Both the position numbers and the translations under genes were made by a program. The notes under the pieces were generated by a model. It was not told the DNA's origin. It saw nothing but the letters and a program-made list of their open reading frames with translations, and made no database searches. A stretch of 64,000 nt of DNA from positions 62,001 through 126,000 of the forward strand of contig JAKSYS010000024.1 in NCBI GenBank assembly GCA_022925895.1, in the 5' to 3' direction. Source of the DNA: Fragilaria crotonensis. Taxonomy: Eukaryota; Bacillariophyta; Fragilariophyceae; Fragilariales; Fragilariaceae. Shown here in pieces: positions 1 through 11,900 of the stretch (position 1 is its first letter; every line of letters starts with the position of its first letter).

Positions 1-1187
1 TTATTCCACCACAGTGGAAACGGTGGATTGTGGCTGCACGACATCTGCTATACGTCTTTTGTGATGGTGTCTTTGCCATGCTGATAGCACAGCGGAGACG
101 GCAATTTGGCATGGCTTTCGGGCAAAAGGTTTGTTCCCTGCAATGAGAACTTAACGACACTGATGGCGTTACGTTGGCAGCCGGAATGCAAGCACCCCGT
201 ACCGATGCTGCTGTATCCGCCACAACTGTAGTGACGCGTGAACAAGCGTATCTGTTGAGTGCGTCACCTCCCTCAGCAGGTCACACTAGTGCTGCAGCAA
301 CATCCTGCCTTCACCTCCATCGCACTGAGCCGAATTGGACGTGCTGGCTACGCAGACGACATCATTACGACACCAACCTGTGATGCCCCGACAGGTCCAT
401 GCCGATGTTGCTCCTTCTGATCCCACAATGACCGCGCCGTTGCAACCACAATCACCGTTGCCCAATGTGCTTTCCCCATGCTTTGATGATGGAAAGTTTC
501 CCTTGGCAAATCTCCGCCCACCGCCATTGCGCTGAGTTCTTAAGCCAGCCTTGATCATCAACACTGTGCTGCGGTGTTTGCAACGCCAAAGAGGATGTCC
601 CATTTGACGGCAATTAATGGCAAGTCTTCGACGTCATCAAACAATATCAGCCCCGAAAGCCAGATTTGGATTCGAAGCATACCGACTGTCAGCATGTACG
701 GTAGTAGTGCCTTGGTGGTACGGTGCTGAGGAGCTTCATTTATGTCGCCCCCGAGGTTATTTGGATTGACCGCCACAAGGGTTTTGTGATGTTATTTTAC
801 TGCGTGGCAAGACCTTGCTTATGGTTCTACTGCACGGGCGGGTAGAGACTGCACTGTGGTTCAGCCTATGCTGCCAAGCATACTGCCAGCATGAACGGTT
901 GTCGTGCCTTGTGGTAGATACGGCTCTGAGAAACGACATCCACGTGCCTTGGTGGTAGATACGGCTCTGAGGAAGGACATTCATGTCGCCGCCGAGGTTT
1001 CTGGTGTTTTCCCTGATGTTCTCCCAACTCTGAGATCCTGTCTGGTATCGGCAGCATCACTTGGTAATCTTTTGCAAGCACCAAAAAGTGATTACGCAAT
1101 TCGGTTGCTACCACGATTTGCGGTGCATGGGTTTTTTGCATCAGTCATCTCTATCAACCGCCATCTCCCGTGCTCTGTCCTGACGAT

Positions 1188-1248
1188 GATGCACTGCTGT
1201 TTCTCATTGAGCAGCCCTGCTCTCAATGGTGGAGGATGTCAGTGCATC
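1188..1248. repeat. nested hairpin, copy A
   Basis: Outer stem GATGCACT (1188-1195) pairs perfectly with AGTGCATC (1241-1248). Inner stem CATTGAG (1205-1211) pairs with CTCAATG (1222-1228). The internal-loop sides are GCTGTTT-like on the left and GTGGAGGATGT on the right. These loop sides resemble those in the copies at 1978-2058 and 2206-2273, while the inner stem sequence differs. Confidence 0.6.
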
Positions 1249-1977
1249 TTTGCATGTCCACGACAGCAAGGATTCATTGTGTTGTGTCATATCCCAGTGC
1301 GGCACGAAATGACCAACGACTGTGACAGTCCCATCAGCAGAGCCTTGCGCGGCAATACAATGTGCTGTGTTGCTCCACACCGTAATGCCCCGCAGCAATG
1401 GTTGCCGACAGGCATTGAACACGGTTGATTTTGTGCTGTGTCAAGTTCCCGTGCATGCCAAACCATACAGTCGACATTGACGGTCCAATCAGAAATGCCT
1501 TGCTCCTTGTGGCGGCGATACAGTGTCCTACTGGTGTATTGAACCGTACCAACAAGGAACAGCACCAATGCCAGAATTCCCACCCGAATCATCACTAATC
1601 TGCTGGGAAATTGCCTTCTCACTTCGGATCCTCCATGCTTGTTGCTGCAGATTGTGCTTAAGATTGCCAGCTCTATCTCTCCTTCCCAGGCTCTTGCAAC
1701 CACATCTTCACCGGACCCGAAGGCTGGCGGTACTACATGTATGTTTCTTGGTGTAGCAAATGCAAGGCCGCCCCCGGCCACCTTGATCGATCAAGAGTTC
1801 ATCAACAATCCTAATCTGTGCGACCAAGAGCCCTTTGCTGCCGGCATCAATTGCCTACTCTCCTATGATTGTAACCAAGGATGTCCCTTCTACATGTTTA
1901 CCAGGTATCAACCCATCGAACGAGGACGATCTTGCTTTCTTTGCCATCTTGTTGAGTTTGATCCCTAGACGTCCATC

Positions 1978-2058
1978 GATGCATCTCTGCTGTTTTCTCA
2001 TTGTGACACAACCCGTATGCTCACAATGGGGGAGTGTGTTGGTGCAAATTTGCATATC
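1978..2058. repeat. nested hairpin, copy B
   Basis: Inner stem CATTGTGA (1999-2006) pairs perfectly with TCACAATG (2021-2028). The left loop side CTGCTGTTTTCT and right side GGGGAGTGTGTTG resemble copies A and C. The outer stem (GATGCA at 1978 with TGCATATC at 2051) is weaker here. Confidence 0.55.
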
Positions 2059-2205
2059 GCCTGGCGTTCACTATCCAACCCATGCCAAGAGACAAGGGAC
2101 AATCGCACTGCATCATCGTTGCACGGTTCTGGAGTCTCTTCCGCCACGGCACCACCACTGTATCGTCAGGTCCTTAGTGGCAACAACTGATGAGCAGCAT
2201 CTCCT

Positions 2206-2273
2206 GATGCACTTCTGTTACTCATTGCCTGCCCTATACCGATGCAGGCAATGGGGGAGTGTGTCAGTGCATC
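2206..2273. repeat. nested hairpin, copy C
   Basis: Outer stem GATGCACT (2206-2213) pairs perfectly with AGTGCATC (2266-2273), identical to copy A. Inner stem CATTGCCTGC (2223-2232) pairs over 10 bp with GCAGGCAATG (2244-2253). The right loop side GGGGAGTGTGTC nearly equals that of copy B. Both sides of the inner stem changed together relative to copies A and B. Confidence 0.6.
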
Positions 2274-2620
2274 AAACTGCTGTCTACTGGCTATGTCGCT
2301 GTACAGTACCGTGATACTACGACCCTTCCGTATCTACTGTGCACTGTCCTGGGCCATATGGAGTACTTTCCATCTTTGTCTACTACTGTAGTCTAAGAAC
2401 CGGAGTGCTTCAAGCACTCAGGTCACAACTTCTTCTAATATAGCCATTACAGCCTCAACTGCATTCTTGCCGGTCACAGTGATCGTAAGGGTGAAGAGGC
2501 GACCGGCTATTGACGATACATAGTACTGCAATACAACTGACATCACTCGAATCCCGTTCGAGTCCACATCTACTTCCGCTGGATAACCGACCGATCATCG
2601 TGATTCACCTGATTTGATCG

Positions 2621-5015
2621 GTGCCTAAGATAAGGCAGCTCCCCGGCGTCTGTGGACCTCACATTGCAATCCTCACTCCTGCGTGCGAGAGAACCGCTTT
2701 CGACCGGTGTCGTCACAATTCATGGACAGATACAAATGAATATCACCCTCCGGTCTCGATTCGGCTGCCGATCAACCAACATCCGACACTGGGATTTGTT
2801 TTGACAGATGACACGGAGAACCAAAAAGTATACCTTCAAGGATGCCAAGAGGGTACAAGTGCCAGCCGACTACCACGATGGCGTTCGTCGATTCGACATT
2901 CGATACTCCGTACTCTCAACGGTACACAGATCCGATCGACTGCACAAGTTCGAGGTATCCTTGAGGGCCTCCGACGGAGTTCGTGTCGTTTCGCAGATTT
3001 TGTCTTTGCCCGGACTGAGCCACGAACACAACCGGACACGGATATCCCCCATCTCCATTTCGAACAGCTCAGACACATCCACCATATCCATGTGGAGATG
3101 AAACGAGCACAGCAGCGACTATCATCGGACGATGTTTCTATCCACCTCACTCGAGCACAGCTCAAGAAACGTGCGGATTATGACATGTGGCGGAAAGCGG
3201 AGTGGACCCAACATGACAAGTATAAGGCTCAAGGCATGTTCGGGAAACCAATATTACGCCCACGTAATGCCACAGTCCTCCCGTGGGTGTGGAATTACAT
3301 GATGAAGGAAAACCCAATTACTGGGGAACCTATCTATAAGGCACGTGGAACCTGCAATGGTGGCAAACGATATGGTAAGGCGGTTACTCTCGCAGAAACA
3401 TATGCTACGTGCGTTGAGCAACCCGCATGCCGCCTTTACTGGAGTCTGACGGCTAGTGAGGGTTTATTGGCCATCGGTGCTGATGCTGGGAATGCCTTTG
3501 CGGAAGCTCCCCCCCCTCCAGTACAACCATTCTACATGGCCATCGACGCCCAGTTTCTAGAATGGTGGATAGAATCGGAAAAGAACCCACCACTCGCGGC
3601 AGATTACGTTCTGCCAGTCCAACACGCACTTCAGGGCCACCCCGAAGCTGGACGCCTCTGGGAACAACATATTCACACAATCCTCACCACGAAACTACAA
3701 TTCCGTTCCACTACACACGAGAAATGCCTCTATAGCCGCAGTGATTCGGCGACTGCCCCCTTTGCAAATGTTACTCAGGCAAGTAGATGATTTTGCAGTG
3801 TCAGCCAACGACTCACAAACATGCAACGAGATAATCCAAGCGATCGGCAAACACCTTAAAGTCCCATTGAATGACTTGGGGTTAATTCGGAAATTTAATG
3901 GAGTGAACGTGCTGCAGACACGATGGTACATAAAGATCTCGTGTCAGGATTACCTGCTGAAGATACTGGGAAACCACGGTTGGCTTGATCTACAGGCATC
4001 GAACCAACCAATCCCGATGCGGCAGGACCCTGCATACCATCGACAACTGGAACTTGCAGACAGGCCAGAATCACCACAACAACAACAACAAATCCAAATG
4101 CACGCGGGGTTCTCATATCGAGCAGCAGTTGGCGAGCTCATTTATGCCCTGGTGATCGCCAGACCAGAAATCTCTGTCGCCATTACGAAGCTCTCACAAT
4201 ATAGTACTAACCCAGCGGCAATCCATTACCAAGCCCTGAAAGCAGTCTTCGCATTCTTGAATAACACACGCGACGATGGCCTCATCTATTGGCGACGTCG
4301 ACCGCGCATGGACCTTCCCGAGGCACCATTTCCAAGTCCACACTCTACTTCTGCGAACGCACTTCCAGCTCTCAAGTATAACCCGGGAGAACCGATTGCA
4401 TTCTCGGACTCTGATTGGGGATCTGACTTTTCTCACCGCCGATCTATCAGTGGTATGATCATAATGCTCTCCGGTGCTGCGATCGTTTATAAGACACGCT
4501 ACCAAAAAGCGGTGGCTCTGTCGAGCACAGAAGCTGAATTCGTTGCAGCAGCTGATACAGGGAAAATGATTCTTTACATCCGTTCCTTGCTCCGTGACTT
4601 AGGATTCCTACAACCTACCCCTACAAAGTTACACATGGATAACACCGGTGCAGTTTTTATGGTTGAAGCCCAAGCCCCAACAAAACGGACACGACACGTT
4701 GATATCAGGTATTTTGCATTACTTGATTGGAGCACTACTGGACAATTGACCGCCGCTCCCATCCGTACGGACATGAATATCAGTGACTCCATGACAAAAG
4801 CCACTGGCCGCATTAAGTTCCACCAACATGCGGATGTCTATATGGGTCGTATCCCACCCACCTACGTCACTGACATCCATCCCAATGTCAAACCGGTATA
4901 CTTACATGCTTTGTTTGGATGCAGGACACAGCCCCTTTTGTATGCTCTCCGACACTCACCAACATCTCGTTTACCACTCTGGTTCGCTTTCGTATCAGAG
5001 AGCATGGGGGGGTGA
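2621..5015 (+). mobile_element. Ty1/copia LTR retrotransposon remnant (CoDi-like)
   Basis: The visible parts of pol are the linker before the reverse transcriptase, the reverse transcriptase (RVT_2 type, with a VDDF active-site box near 3790) and the RNase H end (SSTEAEF near 4525). The type, with LPWVW and CNGGKR upstream of the RT core, matches copia elements of diatoms. A purine-rich run at about 5003-5013 followed by TG could be the polypurine tract and the start of a 3' LTR. No matching 5' LTR, gag or integrase was seen in the window. The element is broken, with at least one break in what remains, and is therefore a fossil. Confidence 0.85.
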
Positions 5016-5773
5016 GGGATACAGTAGATAGTGATACTGTACCCACTCTTATAGGAACAATATTGTATATATGCATACGATAGGGTCCTAGAGAGCATCA
5101 CACGGGCATCCGAACATTACACCAATGTACATTACCATAGAGAGCATTGAGAGAGCAGACGTGTATGATACTTCCTATACCCTGAATATATGCATACCCT
5201 TTACTGTATTCATGGGCATCACGTATCATGTAATGACTTGCATACATCTGAAAAGATTTGACTGATTATCACAGTATTACGTAATCTCTAGTATCTAGTA
5301 CTAGTAGAGTAGAACCTGGTACATTGGCATCGTTTGTAGTACTCGGTACAGTAGAAAACTAGTTCAAGTATCGTAGTTTTGTGTGTGGGAAGTGCGAATG
5401 ACGAAAAAGAGTCGTGCTTCTAAAAAAATAGATGACAAAATCTAATATGCTGCCAGGTGCTACAGTACAATGCGAACATCCTCGAGGACCACGTACTAGT
5501 ACCACGTATTTCTGCATACTGTAGGCAGTACCAGTACTCAGCACCCAAAACTACAACACAGTACTACAGTACTGCAGAGTAACCCGACTACCAAGCAACA
5601 GTACCGGTATTACTCAGAGCTCTGAATTGAGGACTCCTAAAAATTTCTTTCTACCTGATGAAGAGTTAAGGATAACAACTTCACCCCGAATACGAGATCG
5701 CTCTGAAATCGAAAGCGGACGCAGCCGACGCAGAACGCTGTGATCTGCTCTTTCTTCTCTCCTCGATCACACC
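5016..5773. other. intergenic: possible 3' LTR, then GTAC-rich spacer
   Basis: The first 200 bp may be copia LTR, with a repeated AGAGAGCAT word near 5092 and 5140. From about 5280 the spacer is dense in GTAC and AGTACT words, as in most other spacers of the gene-rich half. No coding sequence was seen. Confidence 0.5.
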
Positions 5774-6364
5774 ATGGCATCTCGTTTGCTGTTACGACGC
5801 TCCGTCGTTGCCACGAGAGCAGCTTCCTCAGTCATGAGAGGAGCACGCCCTCCAACGCCACCCTTCGCTCGTCTTCCAGCACCTTCTCAACCGGTATGCA
5901 TACAAATCTGAACGACCAAGTGCTGGACGGAATCTGGAATTTTCATTTTTCCTCACAAAATACTTGTTTTTTCCTGTGCCTACAACGCTACAACGCTACA
6001 ACGCTACAACGCTTCATTGCTCAAATTTGCCGTTCGCCGACTGCTAATTTGCGTGCTACCTGTACCCTGTGCTGTACCTGGTACTCCTACCTCGCCTCCA
6101 TGGATGAACCTGTAGCTAGTCGAAAACCACGACATTATTTTTGACGATGGTGTTGCGCCGGAGCTAGCCATCGATTTCGATTGTCAACACATTAGCAGTG
6201 CCGAAGCGTTCGGCATGTGGGCAGGTGCATTTAGCATTCTCGCGCTCTTTTACCAAGTGGTCAAGCTTTCCGATCCTGAAAGCAAGAATCCTGCCGTCAA
6301 CCGTACTTTCAATATGGTTGTTGAAGCACCCAAGACGGGCAAGGCCTTTTTTGACAAGGTTTAG
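5774..6364 (+). CDS. predicted mitochondrial complex I subunit, NDUFB8/ASHI-like
   Basis: Two exons, 5774-5893 and 6116-6364, joined in phase 0 by a 222-nt GT-AG intron, give 122 aa. Exon 1 is a typical mitochondrial presequence: Arg/Ala/Ser-rich, no acidic residues, beginning MASRLLLRRSVVATR. Exon 2 has an acidic box (DDGVAPE), a conserved-looking ID..., one hydrophobic helix (GMWAGAFSILALFYQVV) and then DPESKNPAV. This layout resembles the ASHI/NDUFB8 accessory subunit of NADH:ubiquinone oxidoreductase, a one-helix inner-membrane protein of the membrane arm. The family call rests on pattern only; the gene model and presequence are firmer. The intron contains about four copies of a 9-nt tandem repeat (CTACAACGC type, 5980-6012). 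Confidence 0.6.
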
Positions 6365-6706
6365 ATTCTAAAGGACCTACGATGTACTCAGAGTATGTCA
6401 TGGGTCTTATTGGTAGTTCTTCTGTTATTTGCTGAGAGCATGCTTGTTTGAAGTTGCACTCCGAGTAGATTCATCCTAGGTGCAAGTACTTCGTGTCAGT
6501 GCTACAAAGGAATCTCCGTAGATCATATGTAATACTACTACTAGTATGTACTACAGTACTTGACTACAAGCATATGTTTTCACACTGGTACTTGTATGTA
6601 GTGGAATATTGTAGTCAACTGTCAACGGTGGTATCAAAGACCGTTCACAGACAACTGGATACTGCTGTTGCAAAAGAAGGCACAAGAAGGAATCTACGTC
6701 AAGGCA
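6365..6706. other. intergenic spacer
   Basis: About 340 bp between two co-oriented genes, holding the end of one transcript and the promoter of the next. I see no further gene. GTAC/AGTAC words cluster near 6535-6600. Confidence 0.4.
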
Positions 6707-7710
6707 ATGGATACTCGTACTCTGATTGTTCATACGAAATCAGGTGCCAAGGCCGAAGTGTACGCCTATGGGGCGACGGTCACGTCGTTTGTCACATCAA
6801 CAGGTAGGGAGTTGCTCTTTCTGAGCAAGGATGCCAAACTCGATGGTTCGAAAGCGATTCGCGGTGGGATCCCGCTCGTCTTTCCACAGTTTGGACAGCC
6901 TGATAAGAATATGCCACAACATGGCTTCGCTCGCTGCAATTTGTGGACCATCTTGAAAGAGTACGACAACGACGAATCAGCAGGGATCTCCTTGTCGCTC
7001 AATCTGAAAGATGTGACAAGTGCTCGCGGCGACGAAGGCCGTTGGGCTGAGGGTGGAGACTTCGACTGCATGCTGACGATGGAGATCAAGATTCAAGCCT
7101 CGTCGCTTACCACAACCTTGAATATTGTCAATACGGGGGAAACTGCTTTCGAGTTTCAAACGCTCTTTCACACCTACTACCTCGTTAATGACCATCAAGC
7201 ATTAAATGCACGTGAGTGTAATGTCGTCGGGCTGGAGGGATACCTTTGCGAGGACAAGATTTCCGGGGAATCCTACATCATGGGCTCAAGTCCTATAGTT
7301 ATTGATGCAAACGTGGACCACATTTATACACCGCCGGAAGGAAAGGACGTTGTTGATGTAACAATCAAGACTGGAGGGGAGACATCCGTGTCTCTGAAGG
7401 CATTTGGTTCTGTGGACGGCGAAAAGGTTCCCACTAGCTGCGTGGTTTGGAAGTAAGTCAGGAACATGGTGCACGGTGTAGTTAGCTGTCCAACAGACAT
7501 CAGACCCATCGACTAACTATTTCTTCGTTCTTTTTGCGCCTCGCCCGTCTCTGCACTCGCAGCCCACATAAGGTGAAGGCCGAAGAAATGGCGGATTTTA
7601 ATAACGACGGATATCATGACATGATTTGCTGCGAGCCTGGATTATTGTCCAACATTCCGAAACTGGAACCAGGTAATGAATGCATCTTCACGCAGGTCTT
7701 GACAGTCTAA
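6707..7710 (+). CDS. glucose-6-phosphate 1-epimerase (D-hexose-6-phosphate mutarotase)
   Basis: Exons 6707-7452 and 7563-7710 with a 110-nt GTAAGT...CAG intron give 297 aa. Splicing restores the family motif WNP across the junction (VVWNPHKVKAEEMADF), which supports the model. The first in-frame ATG is at 6707; the frame is open 39 nt further up without an ATG. Family marks are the N-terminal AYGATVTSF, then IRGGIPLVFPQFG and PQHGFAR (the YeaD-type aldose-1-epimerase box), a galactose-mutarotase-like beta sandwich, and CCEPG near the C-terminus. It would interconvert alpha and beta anomers of glucose 6-phosphate. No clear signal or transit peptide is visible, so it is probably cytosolic. Confidence 0.88.
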
Positions 7711-8951
7711 AACTTGAAGGCTGAACTCTTAACGTGACAGGGGCTCTCCAGTCTCCAGCCTACTAACATTTGTCGTTCACTCCGCAATGGCGGGTACTCC
7801 GCATACACGGTAAATAGCACACGAAGTACTACGGTTGTCGACTCTAGCTAGAGTAGAAGTGTGAGAGGATACTCTGAGTATGAGACCTGATATGATAGAA
7901 CGCTGATCGTGTTTTTTGACATGGTCATGTCACACGGAAATGATTTTCCTGTGAACTCATAGTAGGCTGGGGTCTGGGGAACAAGGAAGAAGGAATGGTA
8001 CTGCAATACTGTACGGCTATTTGTACGCTAGAGTAGAACATCGTCCTACCTGCATTGTAGTAACGGTTAATGTTAAACGGTCAACATTCACATTTCTGGT
8101 CACAAATGGTACCTGGTATGACACAAGTACAATTATACGCAGTACTTGTACATGTGATTTGTGATAGACGGTACCAGGTACTACAGTACCAGGTACTCCG
8201 TACTCCGAGCACGTGATCTGTAGTACATGATACGACAGTACCTCGGTGTATCGTAGGTACTGTGTACTGTACTACCTTGTACTACGGTTGTAATATAATT
8301 CGCGGAACGACACTGTACAGACTATCATACAGAGAGTACACAAGTACTCGTATTTTACCAGGACTGTACCGTATCTGCACGACGCAAGATTGGAATATAG
8401 AGCAGGGAGCACTGACACACATGCTCACGGAGCACTCCCTACATTATTGGCCATTTCGGCGCGCGCTTTCTTCTCCGGGAAACGTTCACGCAGATGTGTT
8501 TGTATGTGCAAATATGTTGCCGGGGGTTGCGCTCGACTATGCATAACCCTCAACGGATAGGAAACCTGCAAAATACTTGAGGAATGATTAATTTGTACCG
8601 GCACAGTACCTAAAGCGTGTACATTGTACTGTACTGGGTCCACGTGGTTTGTAGCCTGTACTCGTACCGTGTACCAGGTATGCGTAGTCACTCGATTGAG
8701 GAGCATAGGAAACACACAGCCTGAAAAGGAATACTACCTGGTACCTACATACATATACCGATAAAGCACATCGTACATGGTATCTCATACTGGTATTGGA
8801 TACTTGGAATAGAAGTACTTGTAGTCTACTACCTACTATGCATACCATTGTTGATATACATGTGATATGTGATATGTCATGTCGAGATCCGTTTGTGGAT
8901 CATTGTTTTCCAACATCCACCTGTAGTTCTGACTTTTGGATTGTGGACACG
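7711..8951. other. GTAC-rich intergenic spacer
   Basis: About 1.2 kb without a credible gene. Density of GTAC is extreme: five occurrences in 8161-8220 alone, mostly as GGTACC, AGTACT or GGTACT, forming overlapping short palindromes. Open frames at 8262-8546 and on the minus strand have no protein-like composition. Confidence 0.5.
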
Positions 8952-11900
8952 ATGAGAATGAGAAATTCTTGGGCGTTGCTTGGCACACTGCTGTCATTGG
9001 CATGCTCCCGCCTAGTGCTTTCGACTGATGCATCTGGGGAAGCAGCTGTACCAGCTGAAACAGAGCCAACACCAGAAAACGAAGATCTCATCACTCCGAT
9101 CATTGACTGGTTCGTTTCGCACGGTGGCATTTTCAGCAGTAAGCTGGAAATGCGCAGAGAATTTCCCGAAGATGCGACATCTCGCTTTGGTATGTTTGCC
9201 AAAGCAGACATTGCTGAGGACGAACTTCTCCTGTACATTCCTCGTAAAGTTTTGTTGACTGCTGGTGACGACGATGGCTCGTACGGAGGGATATGGTGTC
9301 CAACAGTATACAACCTTCTCGAGGAAATGAAGAAGGGAGACGAATCGTTCTACGCCCCGTACACTAAGTACTTGGCGTCGCAGAGTCAAGGTCAGTTGCC
9401 CAGTCACTGGTCAGATGCTGGCAAGGCCCTTTTGCGCGAGGTTATGGCAGTTGACGATGACGATCACACCAATGATTTGCCTCCCAGGTATGTTACGGAA
9501 TGGCTCGATGACTGGTATAACGACTGTGACGGAAGTGACGATAGGGATGAAGAGCACGCAAGTCTGTTGCTGGTGCAGAGAGGATGGGATGATCTCATGA
9601 TTCCCATGTATGACATGATGAGCCATCGCAATGGCAGATGGCTCAACTCAAAATCCAATTCGGTTCACAAAAAACAGAACAACATCACGGTCTCAGCCAA
9701 TCGTGATATCAAAGCCGGGGAGGAAATTTATATGTCCTACAACTTCTGCGCCGACTGCGCTAACAAGGCCAGAAACTATGGTACTGCAGAGATATTGCGT
9801 GACTTTGGCTTTGTCGAGAATTACCCCCAACGTTGGTTCTTCGGCACTCATGGCAAGCGCAAAATATCGTTCGAGCTCGACGAAGGAGAGGATGGCTTGG
9901 TGGTCACGTGGCTTGACCAGAAGCCTTGGAAGAAGGCGAAGAAGTTCATGGTTCAGTCATTGGATAGGCTCATGGATATCGGGGCGATCGTTTTGGACGT
10001 AGCCGAGGATGAAGAGGAGGTACCTGCTGGAGAGTTATGGACTATTCGTAACTATCACGAGGCGATGATCAATGCTCTCAAACATGCTCTCGATGATTTG
10101 GGTACACCCTACGACAGGGATCCCGAGTGTGAAGACAGCGATCATGCGTGTGCTTTGTCAATCCGCTATGATGACTTGTCCTGGAAGGCGGACGACATTT
10201 ACTACGCAGTGTACATTTGTGACACCGAAGTGAGTATGTCCTACGAAAGTTTCGATCACATCGAAAAGGTCAATTCTTTCTATCAGAAGATCGACTATTG
10301 GAAGGATCCTTCGAATGATAATGTTTGCTTTGACATCCATAGCATTATCCAAATGTGTGGATCCTATCGCCCACACTACCATGAGATGGTCGTGCACTAC
10401 ACTGCCCGCTTTTTGCCAGACATTACACGTGTTCTTTGGGTGGGAGGTGGCGATTCTATGCTGTTGCACGAAATCCTCAAATACCCTAATTTGGAGTTTG
10501 TGGTCGGGCTCGAATTGGATCAAGTGATTACGAGATTGAGTTACAAGCACCTTGGAACCCAGCCCCACTTCGATAATCCAAAGGTTCAATGGTGGTTTGG
10601 TGATGCAGCCAAGAGTCTTCTCATGCTCCCCGAGGACTACTTTGGTTCCTTTGACATGGTATTGGTTGACCTGTCGGAGACTGTGATGTCTTTCTCCGTG
10701 ACGGATGGGTTAGACATTATGCAGGCATTGTCGCTCCTCCTGAAGCCTGAAGGAATCTTCGTCAAGAATGAGCTTTACCTCGAAAAGATGGCTGATATCT
10801 TTGATTACAGGTATGTGAGACGATCTGCACTTCGTCACCTTTGTTATGGCCCTTGCAATCCCTAAAGGAATTCTTATACATTCTCCATCTTGATTTCCAG
10901 CATCCAAATTCACTTCCCAGGTGTCCCCATCATGTGTTCTCAGTGTCTGATTTTCGGAAGCAATAAAGTTGACTTTCTCTACGGAGAACTCTACGAGCAC
11001 AATCTCAACAGTCCGAACCTGTACATTCCTGCTCAGGCGGATATTGAGGATCGATACCAGTACTACCACGACTATAGGAGAAACAGCACCTCAATGCACC
11101 TCTGCCTGAAAGAAGGCGAAAAAGAGGAAGAACCGGTTGAACAGAAACGCAGTCCTGGCATTCTCATGATCGTCGAGATTGAGGATATTCAAATGAAATT
11201 GAATGACCCCAAGAAGCTCGTAGGCCCTCTCAAGAAGGCTTTGGAAAAAGCTGGTCACAAGGTCATCTCCACTGCCACTTCCACAACTGCCACTGGCGCA
11301 GTTGTGACCCTCATCCTCCGCGACGGCTACGTCATGGTACGCACGTGGCCGGACGAAAAGTACGCGGCCGCGGACATCCACATGTGGAGCCAATTCAACC
11401 ACGTTGATGCCGCCAAACAGGCACTCGTGGCGGCTCTGGGAAGCAAGGCTGCTCCGTCCTCGTATCGTATCGTTGCTGGCGGTATGTTTGGAACAAAGAC
11501 TTGGAAAGATGATGACAAACACCGCGGTCCGCACGTCAATGCCACTTGCAAGGCAGAGGTCTCTGTCGCGCGCAATGAAATCGTTGACAAGACCGTCGCC
11601 AGTGTCATGCTGGAGGAAACTTGGAAACTTGTGCATGACAAGGATATCTTGGTGGCAGTGCTGTGCGGAGAAGAAAAGGACGGCTGTGCGAGTGTGGACA
11701 TTCTCAAGGCGAAGGGCGTTGAGCGAGTGGTGCCGCTGTATACGTGCCCCGAGATCGCTAACGAGTTCGCCGAGGGGGCCATCGACCGAATGGTGTCTTG
11801 TGAGAAGCAAATTTTCCGCATCGTGATGGATTCGGTCTCCGAAGGCAAGAAATTTGGATCAATCATTGTTGATGTTAGTGCCCCTCTCTCTCTTTCCCGC

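Larger units (their letters stand above)
1..2600. other. hairpin-rich region without a recognisable gene
   Basis: No reading frame here gives a protein I recognise on either strand, and the longer frames look like chance. The sequence holds many short inverted repeats. Examples are GCCATGC/GCATGGC (75-81, 109-115) inside CTTTTG/CAAAAG (56-61, 123-128), GAGTGCTT/AAGCACTC near 2402, and ACCGATCA/TGATCGGT (2590-2597, 2615-2622). There are also diverged direct repeats at about 705-755, 900-945 and 945-1000, sharing the words TGCCTTGGTGGTA and GCTCTGAG. It lies directly upstream of a copia remnant but shows no integrase or gag translation. The three best hairpins are listed separately. Confidence 0.5.

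Noticed and set aside
1287-1781. 164-aa minus-strand frame in the hairpin region
   Set aside because: It has no recognisable domain, its composition fits chance, and the region is explained better by inverted and direct repeats.
2500-2560. Possible tRNA (TTCGAATCC-like TGGAGTC/CGAATCC words)
   Set aside because: TCGAATCCCGTTCGAGTCC suggests a T-arm, but no matching acceptor, D or anticodon arms could be placed.
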